Source: Corynebacterium lactis RW2-5 (GTDB lineage: Bacteria; Actinomycetota; Actinomycetes; Mycobacteriales; Mycobacteriaceae). Taken from it: 64,000 nt of DNA. Shown piece by piece: positions 42,039 to 50,654 of this stretch. The notes under the pieces were generated by a model. That model was given only the letters and a program-made list of their open reading frames with translations. It was not told the DNA's origin and searched no databases. The stretch is taken from the NCBI RefSeq assembly GCF_001274895.1, contig NZ_CP006841.1:434001-498000 (forward strand), read 5' to 3'. Each line of letters opens with the position of its first letter. The first letter of the stretch is position 1. The position numbers and the translations under genes were made by a program.

Positions 42039-42676
42039 TGGTTGGCATGAACCCTCATCGCACCTGGAAAGAGATTATCGCCGCAGACCCGGAGCATTCG
42101 CGTCGTTATGCGAATCGCTGGCGCGGCTTCGTGCGTCAGGGCCGCGATATTAACGGGGAGGCCCGCCTGGTCGATGCGATGGCACCGCGACACGCCCGAA
42201 TCCTCGACGCTGGATGCGGTCAGGGGCGCGTCGGTGCGTACCTCGCGGCCGCCGGGCACAAGGTTGTCGGCGTGGATGTCGACCCGTACTTGATTGAGGA
42301 GGCGGGGCGCCTCTACTCGGGGGAGCTTTACGACGCCACGACCTGGCTCGTCGGCGACCTTGCGGACCTGTCGGAGGTGCTGGCTGAGGCAGGGCAGTCG
42401 GAACCGTTTGACTTCATCGTCTGTCCTGGCAACGTGCTGACTTTCGTGGCGGACGAGGATCGCCAGGCGGTGCTAGAGGGGTTCGCTGCGGCGCTCAGCC
42501 AGGATGGCGGCCGCGCCCTTATTGGTTTCGGTGCCGGCCGCGGCTGGGATTTCTCTGACTTTGAAGATGTGGCGATTGCCGCTGGCCTGCGGGTCGTACA
42601 GAAGTTCTCGACCTGGGACTTGAGCCCGTTTGCGGACGAGTCGCAGTTCTTGGTCGCTGTGCTGGAGCGGGATTAG
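42038..42676 (+). CDS. SAM-dependent methyltransferase
   Basis: A 212-residue class I methyltransferase. Motif I 'ILDAGCGQGRVGAYLA' has the SAM loop at 57-61, the acidic residue after strand 2 is in 'VVGVDVDPYLIEEA', and motif IV is 'FDFIVCPGNVLTF'. The start overlaps the monooxygenase stop, so the two are co-translated and probably act in one pathway or on one substrate class. The target is unknown. The end overlaps the convergent VIT-family gene by four bases. Confidence 0.85.
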   Translation: MVGMNPHRTWKEIIAADPEHSRRYANRWRGFVRQGRDINGEARLVDAMAPRHARILDAGCGQGRVGAYLAAAGHKVVGVDVDPYLIEEAGRLYSGELYDATTWLVGDLADLSEVLAEAGQSEPFDFIVCPGNVLTFVADEDRQAVLEGFAAALSQDGGRALIGFGAGRGWDFSDFEDVAIAAGLRVVQKFSTWDLSPFADESQFLVAVLERD

Positions 42677-43440
42677 GAAACCGCCGCGCCGAAGAGCAGG
42701 CCGATTCCGTAGGAGGCGGCCAGGCCCAGGGAGCCGCCGATCACCAGGCGCACTGCGGCCTTGCCCGAGTGAGTATCGCTGAGTTTCGCGCTGACCAGGC
42801 CGGTCAGGGCCAACGAGACGAGCGTTGTCGCTACGACAGCGACGGCCCCTCCGCTAGTGAGGAAAACCAGTGCGGCAATCATTGGCAGCAGCGCGCCCAT
42901 CAAAAACGAGATGGCCGATGACCACGCGGCCGCCCAGGGGTTGGTGAGCTCTTCGCCGTCAATGCCCAGCTCTAGGCGCAGGTGCGCGGAGAGTGGATCG
43001 TTGGCTTCGATTCCGCGCGCGGCCTGCTCGGCGATATCTTCGGGAATGCCGTAATCAGCAAGGGATTCGACGAGTTCTCGGTGTTCCTCTTCGGGAAAGC
43101 GCCGAAGGCTGGCTGCCTCCTGGGCAATCAGAGCGCGTTCTGTGTCACGCTGAGTAGACACCGACACGTATTCGCCCAGAGCCATGGAGATGGCGCCCGC
43201 CAGGATTGCAGCGCTGCCCGCCGTGACGACCGTGCCCTGCGAAGCCCCGGCCGCAATCAAGCTGAGCAGCACGAGAGCCGTGGATACGATGCCGTCGTTG
43301 GCGCCGAGTACTCCCGCTCGCAGCCAGTTTAATTTTGCGGTTTGGGAAGACTCATGGGGCTCGGCGCGTACGCTGCTGGCTGAGACGGCCCCTGCCGACG
43401 GGGGCGTTTGCTTTGCTGCGTTTCCGGCTAAGAGCGTCAT
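42673..43440 (-). CDS. VIT1/CCC1 family transporter (copy 1)
   Basis: A 255-residue membrane protein of the VIT/CCC1 (DUF125) family, which moves iron or manganese out of the cytosol. 'WLRAGVLGANDGIVSTALVLLS' (pieces: GANDGIVSTA) is helix 1, and 'GAISMALGEYVSVSTQRDTERAL' follows. The acidic cytoplasmic region ('EEEHRELVESLADYGIP') is where metal is bound in plant VIT1, and C-terminal helices end 'GIGLLFGAAVS'. It is very similar throughout to the neighbouring copy at 43759-44481, mainly differing in the first 25 residues. It converges with the methyltransferase gene. Confidence 0.88.
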   Translation of the reverse strand: MTLLAGNAAKQTPPSAGAVSASSVRAEPHESSQTAKLNWLRAGVLGANDGIVSTALVLLSLIAAGASQGTVVTAGSAAILAGAISMALGEYVSVSTQRDTERALIAQEAASLRRFPEEEHRELVESLADYGIPEDIAEQAARGIEANDPLSAHLRLELGIDGEELTNPWAAAWSSAISFLMGALLPMIAALVFLTSGGAVAVVATTLVSLALTGLVSAKLSDTHSGKAAVRLVIGGSLGLAASYGIGLLFGAAVS

Positions 43441-43758
43441 GGTCGCGTCACTCCCAAGTAATGCGTGGCCACTAAAGATAGGCAGGCCTATAAAAAATAT
43501 CTGGTGTGCAGGGTGGAACTATTTTCCCTGCATATGACCCTATGGTTTCCGAGATTGCGTATAAGCGCAAGCATTTTCCCCCTTCTAACCGTTTGGAGAT
43601 ATGCCTGGCGAATAAGAGTGTGATAGCCCTAAAACGTGCAGGTAGGAGGGGTTTTTGGCCCGGGAGGCAGGCAAAAACGCCATCTGCTTCACGCTTTACG
43701 ACGGGGGTTTCGGGGCTCGTCGTAAAGCGTGAAGCAGGTGGCAAGGTGCGTGCGCGAC
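43441..43758. other. Gap between the two VIT genes
   Basis: About 320 bases with no intact gene. It holds a 17-base element TTTTCCCCCTTCTAACC (43574-43590) that recurs at 45006-45022, and a long perfect inverted repeat (see 43679-43742). Confidence 0.5.
43679..43742. repeat. Long inverted repeat (25-base arms) between VIT genes
   Basis: CTGCTTCACGCTTTACGACG (43684-43703) and its exact reverse complement (43718-43737) are separated by 14 bases. With GCCA/TGGC and one G-T pair the arms extend to 25 bases. There are no T runs, so it is not an ordinary terminator, although it could stop convergent transcription. The inner part contains the dispersed CGCTTTACGACG element in both orientations. Confidence 0.8.
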
Positions 43759-44481
43759 CTATGCGACTGCTGCGCCGAAGAGCAGGCCGATTCCGTAGGA
43801 GACGGCTAGGCCTAGAGCGCCGCCGATGACTAGTCGGATGGCGGCCTTGCCGGAGTGGGTGGCGGAGAGCTTGGCGCTGACGAAGCCCGTCAGTGCGAGT
43901 GTGAGAATCGTGACCACAGTGACGACCAGCGCGCCGTTTGCGGGCGTGGTCAAAAGCGCGGCGAGCATCGGCAGGATGGCACCCAAAATAAAGGCAATCG
44001 CGGATGAGAATGCGGCTGCCCACGGGTTCGTGAGGTCTTCACCGTCGATGCCGAGCTCCAGGCGCAGGTGTGCGGACAGCGGATTGTTGGATTCGATTCC
44101 GCGTGCGGCATCCTCCGCGATATGGGAGGGAATCCCGTAGTCGGACAGGATTTCTACTAGTTCCTCATGTTCCTCCTCGGGGAAATCGCGCAGTTCCGCG
44201 CTTTCCTTGGCGATCAGCGCGCGCTCGGTATCGCGCTGGGTGGACACTGAGACGTACTCGCCGAGGGCCATCGAGATGGCGCCTGCGATAACGGCGGCGG
44301 CGCCGGCGGTCAGGATTGCGCCGCGGGAGGATCCTGCGGCGATGACGCTGAGCAGAACCAGGGCGGTTGAGACGATGCCGTCGTTAGCGCCTAAAACGCC
44401 CGCGCGCAGCCAGTTCAACTTTGAAGTCTCAGAGGACTGATGGGGCTCGTTCGAGTGGGGTGTGGTTTCTGGGGTGGTCAC
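43759..44481 (-). CDS. VIT1/CCC1 family transporter (copy 2)
   Basis: A 240-residue paralogue of the neighbouring VIT protein, with the same helix 1 'WLRAGVLGANDGIVSTALVLLS' (pieces: GANDGIVSTA), the same acidic metal-binding loop ('EEEHEELVEILSDYGIP') and almost the same C-terminus. This is a tandem duplication. Function in iron or manganese export or detoxification is inferred from the family. It overlaps the upstream DUF2231 gene by four bases, so the two form an operon. Confidence 0.88.
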   Translation of the reverse strand: MTTPETTPHSNEPHQSSETSKLNWLRAGVLGANDGIVSTALVLLSVIAAGSSRGAILTAGAAAVIAGAISMALGEYVSVSTQRDTERALIAKESAELRDFPEEEHEELVEILSDYGIPSHIAEDAARGIESNNPLSAHLRLELGIDGEDLTNPWAAAFSSAIAFILGAILPMLAALLTTPANGALVVTVVTILTLALTGFVSAKLSATHSGKAAIRLVIGGALGLAVSYGIGLLFGAAVA

Positions 44482-45002
44482 GAAAGTTCACTCCATGTCA
44501 GTGATGCGCCCTCATGGCCGGTGAGTGTGAGCGTGACGATACTGGCGATAGCACCATTGACGGTGATAGCCATGCCCAGGGGCACTGCCCAACTGCGCCA
44601 GCCCGCGAGGAAGGATAGTTTCGACAATACGCGAGCGTCCTGGATGAGAAAGGTGCTAATCATGCCCGCGGTCATGACGACGACGGCGATGAGCAGGTAC
44701 GTGGCGTAGTCGGCGTGAGTCGCGACGGCGCCGGGGTTTTCCTCGCTGAGTCCCATGAGTGGAAGCATTGCCTCTCCGGCAGAGCGGGCAACGACTGTGC
44801 TGACGAATGCGACGGCACTCAGAATCGAGGAGGCGAGGCCGAGCCGTTCGCGAAGACGTGGCATGGCCACGTAGACAATCGCGACAATCGCTGCGACGGG
44901 GACGATGACGACTGTCAGGTGAACGAACAGCGGGTGCGCAGGGAGACCTGCAATGCGTGTGAACATGTGAGAATTATTAGTTGCGCGGAGGTGCAAATAC
45001 AA
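44478..45002 (-). CDS. DUF2231 family membrane protein
   Basis: A 174-residue protein with four hydrophobic helices. 'GLPAHPLFVHLTVVIVPVAA' is the DUF2231 opening, with the two conserved His. The function is unknown, though a redox or haem-binding role has been suggested for the family. The TTG at 45002 is favoured by AGAAGGGGG seven bases upstream; the ATG at 44966 lacks a binding site but starts nearer the conserved part. Co-translated with VIT copy 2, it may modify the redox state of the transported metal. Confidence 0.75.
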   Translation of the reverse strand: MYLHLRATNNSHMFTRIAGLPAHPLFVHLTVVIVPVAAIVAIVYVAMPRLRERLGLASSILSAVAFVSTVVARSAGEAMLPLMGLSEENPGAVATHADYATYLLIAVVVMTAGMISTFLIQDARVLSKLSFLAGWRSWAVPLGMAITVNGAIASIVTLTLTGHEGASLTWSELS

Positions 45003-45005
45003 CTC

Positions 45006-45022
45006 TTTTCCCCCTTCTAACC
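45006..45022 (-). repeat. Repeated upstream element (second copy at 43574-43590)
   Basis: On the minus strand GGTTAGAAGGGGGAAAA, 17 identical bases at both places. In each case AGGCAT lies about ten bases further upstream. Here it supplies the DUF2231 ribosome binding site. The other copy lies about 130 bases ahead of VIT copy 1, consistent with a duplicated promoter segment that lost its first gene. Confidence 0.5.
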
Positions 45023-45136
45023 AAAACAGTAATGCCTGGTATTGCCCGCTATGTTCGGCCTAATAAGTGCAGTGTGTGAGGCGTGGAAGATTTGGTCAAG
45101 TGGTCTGTCCGGGTGCGTTAATTCGAACCACTGGGG

Positions 45137-45640
45137 CTAGTCGGCGCCGCGGGTAAAGGAGAGGATTGCGCCCAGTGCGATGACGGCGCACGCGATCATG
45201 GAGACGGCAATTGCTAGCGCGGGATTGGAGCCAATGTCGGCCAGAGGGATGGGCGAGGAGTGTCACGATGAGTAGGCCGGCGGAGGTTGCAAGCATTGTG
45301 CTGAGCGTGAAAAGAATGATTGCCTTCGGGCTGAAGCTGCGGACCAGTCGGCTGCTGGCAATCGAAGCAACCGTGAGCATCGCCGCATTCGAGGCGAAAA
45401 CAAAGGAGCATCGCTGGGGCGAAAGGCCGAGTTGCTTCTGAAAGATGAACGGGGAGGCGGCGATGTAGGAGTACGTCACCGAGAAGCCCCCCAGCGAACG
45501 TCAGCAGGTATCCGATGTAGGTGGGGCGGCACAGTAGTCGCCCGATGTTGGGGAAGATGCTTTTCAGGGCGCGGTCGGAGCTGGCTTGTGGGCCAGTTAG
45601 GGTGCGATATTTGTTAAAGCCGCAGGGACGTGCAATAATA
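45137..45640 (-). pseudogene. Fragment of a Bcr/CflA-like MFS drug transporter
   Basis: Three pieces in different frames line up with the C-terminal half of an MFS exporter. 'SIFPNIGRLLCRPTYIGYLLTFAGG' (pieces: LCRPTYIGYL) is followed by a one-base shift in a run of six G near 45490. Then comes 'YSYIAASPFIFQKQLGLSP' through 'LFTLSTMLATSAGLLIV', and after a second shift near 45245 'SNPALAIAVSMIACAVIAL' ends at a TAG (45139-45137). The N-terminal half is absent. Two independent frameshifts make a sequencing error unlikely. Confidence 0.7.
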
Positions 45641-45789
45641 CCGAGGTTGTGTTAAACGGCGTCGGCAAGCGTGAGCATGTTTAAAGTGCAAGTCGCGTGG
45701 CGCTAAATAAGCACACATCGAATACATCAGACCGCGTGCGTTTAGGACGGAAATCTGACGCACAATGCAACCAGGTCAGGAGAACCGCA

Positions 45790-46158
45790 GTGATTCAGCA
45801 GGAATCGCGTCTGCGCGTTGCCGATAACACTGGTGCACGTGAAATTCTGTGCATCCGTGTTCTCGGCGGCTCGACCCGACGCTTCGCTGGCATCGGCGAC
45901 ACCATTGTCGCAACTGTCAAGGAAGCTACCCCGGGCGGCAACGTCAAGGCAGGCGAAGTTGTTAAGGCAGTAATCGTTCGCGCAAAGAAGGAGACCCGTC
46001 GTCCAGACGGCTCCTACATCTCGTTCGATGAAAACGCCGCCGTCATCATCAAGGCTGACGGTGAGCCGAAGGGCACCCGCATCTTCGGCCCGGTCGCGCG
46101 TGAGCTGCGCGACAAGAAGTTCATGAAGATCGTCTCGCTCGCACCGGAGGTGATTTAA
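45790..46158 (+). CDS. rplN: 50S ribosomal protein L14
   Basis: L14 (122 residues), at the subunit interface. '[20 protein letters not shown]' (pieces: [10 protein letters not shown]) and '[15 protein letters not shown]' are conserved. GTG at 45790 follows CAGGAGA; an upstream frame from 45697 is not part of the protein. It starts the spc-type operon after the accessory region and is followed directly by rplX. Confidence 0.98.
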   Translation: MIQQESRLRVADNTGAREILCIRVLGGSTRRFAGIGDTIVATVKEATPGGNVKAGEVVKAVIVRAKKETRRPDGSYISFDENAAVIIKADGEPKGTRIFGPVARELRDKKFMKIVSLAPEVI

Positions 46159-46473
46159 GTGAAGATCCGTAAGGGCGATACCGTGCTGGTTATCTCCGGT
46201 CCGGACAAGGGTGCTCAGGGCAAGGTCATCGAGGCCTACCCGAAGCGCGATAAGGTCCTGGTCGAGGGCGTTAACCGCATCAAGAAGCACGTTGCTAACT
46301 CCGCTGCGGAGCGCGGCGCATCCTCGGGTGGAATTGTCACCCAGGAGGCTCCGATTCACGTGTCGAACGTCATGCTGGTCGACGAAGAGGGTACCCCGAC
46401 TCGCGTCGGTTACCGCTTCGACGAGGATGGCAAGAAAGTTCGCATCTCCCGCCGTACCGGGAAGGACATCTAA
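46159..46473 (+). CDS. rplX: 50S ribosomal protein L24
   Basis: L24 (104 residues), an assembly initiator for the 50S subunit. '[22 protein letters not shown]' (KOW motif; pieces: [17 protein letters not shown]) and '[12 protein letters not shown]' identify it. The GTG start begins right after the rplN stop. Confidence 0.97.
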   Translation: MKIRKGDTVLVISGPDKGAQGKVIEAYPKRDKVLVEGVNRIKKHVANSAAERGASSGGIVTQEAPIHVSNVMLVDEEGTPTRVGYRFDEDGKKVRISRRTGKDI

Positions 46474-46475
46474 GC

Positions 46476-47030
46476 ATGAGCGAAAACTACACCCCTCGTT
46501 TGAAGACCCGTTACCGCGAGGAAATCCGCGGCAAGATGCAGGAAGAGTTCTCCTACGAGAACGTCATGCAGATCCCGGGTATCACCAAGGTTGTCGTCAA
46601 CATGGGCGTCGGCGCAGCTGCTCAGGATAAGAAGCAGATCAACGGTGCTCTCCACGACCTCACCCTGATCACCGGTCAGAAGCCGGAGACTCGCCGTGCT
46701 CGCAAGTCGATCGCTAACTTCAAGCTCCGTGAGGGCGACGCCATCGGCGCTCGCGTCACGCTGCGTGGCGACCGCATGTGGGAGTTCCTGGACCGCCTGC
46801 TGACCGTGGCTCTGCCGCGAATCCGCGACTTCCGCGGCCTGTCTGATCAGCAGTTCGACGGCCACGGTAACTACACCTTCGGCCTGTCCGAGCAGACGAT
46901 GTTCTACGAGATCGACGTTGACAAGATCGACCGCCCGCGCGGTATGGACATCACCGTCGTCACCACCGCTACCAACAACGAGGAAGGCCGCGCACTGCTG
47001 CGCGAGCTGGGCTTCCCGTTCAAGAAGTAG
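46476..47030 (+). CDS. rplE: 50S ribosomal protein L5
   Basis: L5 (184 residues), which binds 5S rRNA and the P-site tRNA. '[15 protein letters not shown]', '[14 protein letters not shown]' and '[22 protein letters not shown]' (pieces: [11 protein letters not shown]) are typical, as is '[17 protein letters not shown]'. It is followed by a terminator, so rplN-rplX-rplE form a short unit. rpsH is about 1.6 kb away. Confidence 0.98.
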   Translation: MSENYTPRLKTRYREEIRGKMQEEFSYENVMQIPGITKVVVNMGVGAAAQDKKQINGALHDLTLITGQKPETRRARKSIANFKLREGDAIGARVTLRGDRMWEFLDRLLTVALPRIRDFRGLSDQQFDGHGNYTFGLSEQTMFYEIDVDKIDRPRGMDITVVTTATNNEEGRALLRELGFPFKK

Positions 47031-47064
47031 TCTTTTAAGTCGGCTTTACGACGACCCCAAAGGG

Positions 47065-47097
47065 CCTCAAGTGCTTAATGCACTTGGGGTCTTTTTT
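47065..47097 (+). terminator. rplNXE terminator
   Basis: CCTCAAGTGC (47065-47074) pairs with GCACTTGGGG (47080-47089) around TTAAT, then CTTTTTT. The dispersed element (GGCTTTACGACG, 47042-47053) lies directly upstream. Confidence 0.9.
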
Positions 47098-47321
47098 GCT
47101 GCGTCGAGTCCTCCCATGGGTCTCTGAGGGGGGCGGGTAAAGGTTAATATTGAGGGGTTTACCTTGGTAATCATCGTTTTCTTAGCTCAAAGTTAGGCGT
47201 TCGTGACCAATTCGTTGTAAACTCTCGGATTGTCATGTTTTGGCGACCATATTGTTTGTGGTCAATACCTTCTACGGAACGCCCCTGTGCGACGTACCTA
47301 ATACTAAAGGGAATAACTAGC

Positions 47322-48269
47322 ATGAAGAATTTCTCCACGGCCGCTCGTTCGGCAGCTCTTGCAACTGTCGCCGCTCTCGGCCTGGGCCTCGGCGCAGGCG
47401 CTGCGGCTGCACAGCCACAGATTCCGGGTCTGCCGGAAATTCCGGGTGCCCCGGCTGCTCCGGCGCCGGCTCCGGGTATCCCGGGTCTGCCGATTCCGGG
47501 CCTTGGACAGAGCCCTGAAAAGGGTGTCAAGCAGCTCGTTGCTTTCGGTGACTCTTTCACCGCTAATGCTGGCAAGGGTGGTCCGCGCGGCCTGCAGCCG
47601 GGGCAGACTCCGCTGGTTGCCAACTGTGCGACTGACATGGAGAACTGGCCGAAGATTGCCGGCGAGCAGCTCAACAAAACTGTGGGCGACTGGTCCTGCA
47701 ACGGTACCGGTGCGGTGCCGGGGCAGCTCCTGGCGTACCTGGAAGCTGCGATTCAATACGGTGACTTGGGTGAAGGGACCGAGAAGGTCGTCCTGATGTA
47801 CGGCGGTATGGACCAGGTTCAGTGGGTTGACGTTGCAGGCCAGCTCATCGCAAAGCCGGCTACCCCCAATACGCCGAGCATTTTCAAGAGCCTGGTTAAG
47901 CAGTTCACCGATCGCGTTCACTCCGTAGCCCCGAACGCTCAGGTCGTTCTGGCTTCGTACCCGGAGTACGCCACTGACAACCAGCTCTGCCTGGTAAACA
48001 CCCCGGGTCGCGTCAACCCGATTCCGGCCCCGGGAGCTAATGAGATTCAGGGTGCTTTCCGCGACAGCATCAAGGCCGCCGCTGAGAGCTCCGGTGCTGG
48101 TTTCATTGATGTCTACGAGGCAACCCGCGGGCACGGTACCTGTAACCCCAACGATTCCGAGCGTTACGTCGCAGGTTTCATGGATCCGGTGCTTGGCCCG
48201 ATGACCAACCATCCGACCGTTGCCGGTGAGCACGCAATGGGGCACATCATCGCCGACGGCCTCCGCTAA
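47322..48269 (+). CDS. Secreted SGNH/GDSL hydrolase
   Basis: A 315-residue exported esterase/lipase-type enzyme. The signal peptide (about 1-31, ending 'AAAAQ') leads to a Pro/Gly-rich linker ('PGLPEIPGAPAAPAPAPGI'), then the catalytic block 'VAFGDSFTANAG' with the nucleophile Ser. The Gly/Asn oxyanion residues may lie in 'CNGTGAVPG', and the C-terminal 'TNHPTVAGEHAMG' supplies the catalytic His. Six Cys suggest disulfides. The ATG follows AAAGGGAAT. It lies alone between rplE and rpsH with its own terminator, so it is an independent insertion in the ribosomal protein series. The substrate is unknown. Confidence 0.88.
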   Translation: MKNFSTAARSAALATVAALGLGLGAGAAAAQPQIPGLPEIPGAPAAPAPAPGIPGLPIPGLGQSPEKGVKQLVAFGDSFTANAGKGGPRGLQPGQTPLVANCATDMENWPKIAGEQLNKTVGDWSCNGTGAVPGQLLAYLEAAIQYGDLGEGTEKVVLMYGGMDQVQWVDVAGQLIAKPATPNTPSIFKSLVKQFTDRVHSVAPNAQVVLASYPEYATDNQLCLVNTPGRVNPIPAPGANEIQGAFRDSIKAAAESSGAGFIDVYEATRGHGTCNPNDSERYVAGFMDPVLGPMTNHPTVAGEHAMGHIIADGLR

Positions 48270-48351
48270 ACTTTCGCTCCCGTAGCCCCAGCTCGAGGCG
48301 ACGATTCTCGACGCGGGGGAGTGTGAGCGCGTCGCAAAGCGCGAAATAGCT

Positions 48352-48385
48352 AACCACCCTGGACAAAGCGTCCGGGGTGGTTTTG
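48352..48385 (+). terminator. Terminator of the SGNH hydrolase gene
   Basis: ACCACCCTGGAC (48353-48364) pairs with GTCCGGGGTGGT (48370-48381, one mismatch) and is followed by TTT. CGTCGCAAAGCG (48330-48341), a variant of the dispersed element, lies 12 bases upstream. Confidence 0.85.
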
Positions 48386-48410
48386 CATTTCCTGGGGTTT
48401 TTGCTAGTAT
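48382..48410 (+). promoter_or_regulatory. Candidate rpsH operon promoter
   Basis: TTTGCA (48382-48387), 17 bases, TAGTAT (48405-48410). The -35 element is built from the tail of the preceding terminator. About 235 further bases lead to rpsH, without a gene. Confidence 0.45.
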
Positions 48411-48648
48411 TTGCAGGTCTGCCCTCTATGTGAGGTGCAGGTGTACATGTAACAACTTTGCTGAAGGCCCCTCGCCTCGCATCGTCTCTAGCGTCACCTG
48501 GGTGGCGAGCTTTCCTGGCTATTGAACCGGGACGGCGAAAAGTAGCCCTTAAATCGTTGGAATCACGATATTGGTTTGTGCGTGAATTCGCGTCTTGCAA
48601 CCTCGAGGTGGGAAGGAACCGCAGCGAGAAAGGATACGGTCACTAACC

Positions 48649-49047
48649 ATGACCATGACTGACCCAATCGCCGACATGCTGTCGCGCGTGCGCAACGCTA
48701 ACAACGCGTACCACGACTCTGTCTCGATGCCGTCGTCCAAACTGAAGGCTAATATCGCCGAGATCCTCAAGTCTGAGGGTTACATTGAGGACTACGCCGT
48801 TGAGGATGCCAAGGTCGGCAAGACCCTGACCCTGAACCTGAAGTACGGTCCGTCCCGCGAGCGTTCTATCGCTGGTATGCGCCGTGTCTCCAAGCCGGGT
48901 CTGCGTGTCTACGCTAAGTCCACTAACTTGCCGAAGGTCCTCGGTGGCCTGGGCGTGGCTATCATCTCCACGTCTCAGGGTCTGCTGACTGATCGTCAGG
49001 CAAATGAGAAGAAGGTTGGCGGGGAAGTCCTCGCTTACGTCTGGTAA
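48649..49047 (+). CDS. rpsH: 30S ribosomal protein S8
   Basis: S8 (132 residues), a 16S rRNA binder that represses the spc operon in enterobacteria. '[21 protein letters not shown]' (pieces: [12 protein letters not shown]) and '[19 protein letters not shown]' are conserved. ATG 48649 follows AGAAAGGA; ATG 48655 is an equally plausible start. Confidence 0.97.
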   Translation: MTMTDPIADMLSRVRNANNAYHDSVSMPSSKLKANIAEILKSEGYIEDYAVEDAKVGKTLTLNLKYGPSRERSIAGMRRVSKPGLRVYAKSTNLPKVLGGLGVAIISTSQGLLTDRQANEKKVGGEVLAYVW

Positions 49048-49062
49048 AGGGGGAACTACACA

Positions 49063-49599
49063 ATGTCACGTATTGGTAAGAACCCTGTCGTCGTGCCGAG
49101 TAACGTCACCGCTTCGGTCAACGGCCAGGACGTCTCTGTTAAGGGCCCGAAGGGCGAGCTTTCCTTCACTGTCCCGGCTCCGATTGCTGTCGAGCTGAAG
49201 GACAATGAGATTGTTGTCACCCGTCCGGATGACAACCGCAAGAACCGCTCCCTGCATGGCCTGTCCCGTTCGCTGATCAACAACCTCGTTGTCGGCGTTA
49301 CCGAGGGCTACACCATTAAGATGGAAATCTTCGGTGTTGGTTACCGTGTCGCCAAGAAGGGCAAGGACCTCGAGTTCTCCCTCGGCTACTCGCACCCAGT
49401 CCTGATCGAAGCACCGGAAGGTATCACCTTCGATGTCGACGGCACCACCAAGCTGTCCATCGCAGGTATCGATAAGCAGAAGGTCGGACAGATCGCCGCC
49501 GTTATCCGTCGCCTCCGTAAGGACGATCCTTACAAGGGCAAGGGTATCCGCTACGAGGGCGAGCAGATCCGTCGCAAGGTCGGAAAGACGGGTAAGTAA
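49063..49599 (+). CDS. rplF: 50S ribosomal protein L6
   Basis: L6 (178 residues), near the factor-binding centre. '[14 protein letters not shown]' opens it, '[13 protein letters not shown]' follows, and the C-terminal '[24 protein letters not shown]' (pieces: [13 protein letters not shown]) is diagnostic. It shares one base with rplR (TAATG). Confidence 0.98.
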   Translation: MSRIGKNPVVVPSNVTASVNGQDVSVKGPKGELSFTVPAPIAVELKDNEIVVTRPDDNRKNRSLHGLSRSLINNLVVGVTEGYTIKMEIFGVGYRVAKKGKDLEFSLGYSHPVLIEAPEGITFDVDGTTKLSIAGIDKQKVGQIAAVIRRLRKDDPYKGKGIRYEGEQIRRKVGKTGK

Positions 49600-49997
49600 T
49601 GAGCAACACCAACGAAAAGCGCCTCCCGGTAGGCAAGGACATCTCGACTCGTCGTCGTATCGCCCGCGCCCGCCGTCACGCACGTCTGCGCAAGAACGTT
49701 CGCGGCACCTCCGAGGCTCCGCGCCTCGTTGTGCACCGTTCCTCTCGCCACATGACTGCCCAGGTTATCGACGACACCGTCGGCCGTACCCTGGCTGCTG
49801 CTTCCACCCTGGACGCAGAGGTCCGTGGCTTCGAGGGCGACAAGAAGGCCAAGAGCGCCAAGGTCGGCGAGCTGGTTGCAGCTCGCGCTAAGGAAGCTGG
49901 CATCGAGAAGGTCGTTTTCGACCGCGGTGGCTACCAGTACCACGGCCGCGTTGCTGCTTTGGCTGAGGCCGCACGCGAAGGTGGTCTGAAGTTCTAA
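49599..49997 (+). CDS. rplR: 50S ribosomal protein L18
   Basis: L18 (132 residues), a 5S rRNA binder. '[33 protein letters not shown]' is typical (pieces: [20 protein letters not shown]), with '[26 protein letters not shown]' (pieces: [11 protein letters not shown]) near the end. It overlaps rplF by one base. Confidence 0.98.
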   Translation: MSNTNEKRLPVGKDISTRRRIARARRHARLRKNVRGTSEAPRLVVHRSSRHMTAQVIDDTVGRTLAAASTLDAEVRGFEGDKKAKSAKVGELVAARAKEAGIEKVVFDRGGYQYHGRVAALAEAAREGGLKF

Positions 49998-50034
49998 TGA
50001 TGCGCACTTACAAGTCCAACGGAAGGAATGCGTG

Positions 50035-50649
50035 ATGTCGGAACGCGATAAGCGCGAAGGCGGACGTGACTCCGCTGACAACAAGAACAACAACCGTCGT
50101 GGTGGCCGCGATAACCGTCGCCAGCAGGACGAGCGTTCGCAGTACACCGAGCGCGTTGTAACCATCAACCGAGTTTCCAAGGTCGTCAAGGGTGGTCGTC
50201 GCTTCAGCTTCACCGCTCTGGTCATCGTCGGTGACGGCGAGGGCATGGTCGGCGTCGGCTACGGCAAGGCCAAGGAAGTTCCCGCAGCTATCCAGAAGGG
50301 TGCAGAAGAGGCTCGTAAGAACTTCTTCCGCGTTCCGATGATCGCTGGCACCATTACTCACCCGGTCCAGGGTGAGACCGCTGCCGGCATCGTCCTGCTG
50401 CGTCCGGCCGCTCCGGGTACCGGTCTGATTGCCGGTGGCGCCGTGCGTCCGGTTCTCGAGTGCGCTGGCGTCCAGGACGTTCTGTCCAAGTCGCTGGGTA
50501 CCAACAATGCCATCAACGTTGTCCACGCAACCGTTGATGCCCTCAAGCAGCTGGTTCGCCCCGAAGAGGTTGCCGCTCGCCGCGGTAAGTCCCTCGAAGA
50601 GGTCGCTCCGGCACGTATGCTGCGCGCTCGCGCAGGACAGGGAGCGTGA
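50035..50649 (+). CDS. rpsE: 30S ribosomal protein S5
   Basis: S5 (204 residues), at the mRNA entry with S3 and S4. A charged Arg/Asp/Asn extension (about 1-35) precedes the family core '[26 protein letters not shown]'-like region (pieces seen: [35 protein letters not shown]). ATG 50035 is chosen over the GTG three bases earlier because GGAAGGA then sits at seven bases. No spectinomycin-type loop change is apparent. Confidence 0.97.
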   Translation: MSERDKREGGRDSADNKNNNRRGGRDNRRQQDERSQYTERVVTINRVSKVVKGGRRFSFTALVIVGDGEGMVGVGYGKAKEVPAAIQKGAEEARKNFFRVPMIAGTITHPVQGETAAGIVLLRPAAPGTGLIAGGAVRPVLECAGVQDVLSKSLGTNNAINVVHATVDALKQLVRPEEVAARRGKSLEEVAPARMLRARAGQGA

Positions 50650-50654
50650 TTTTC

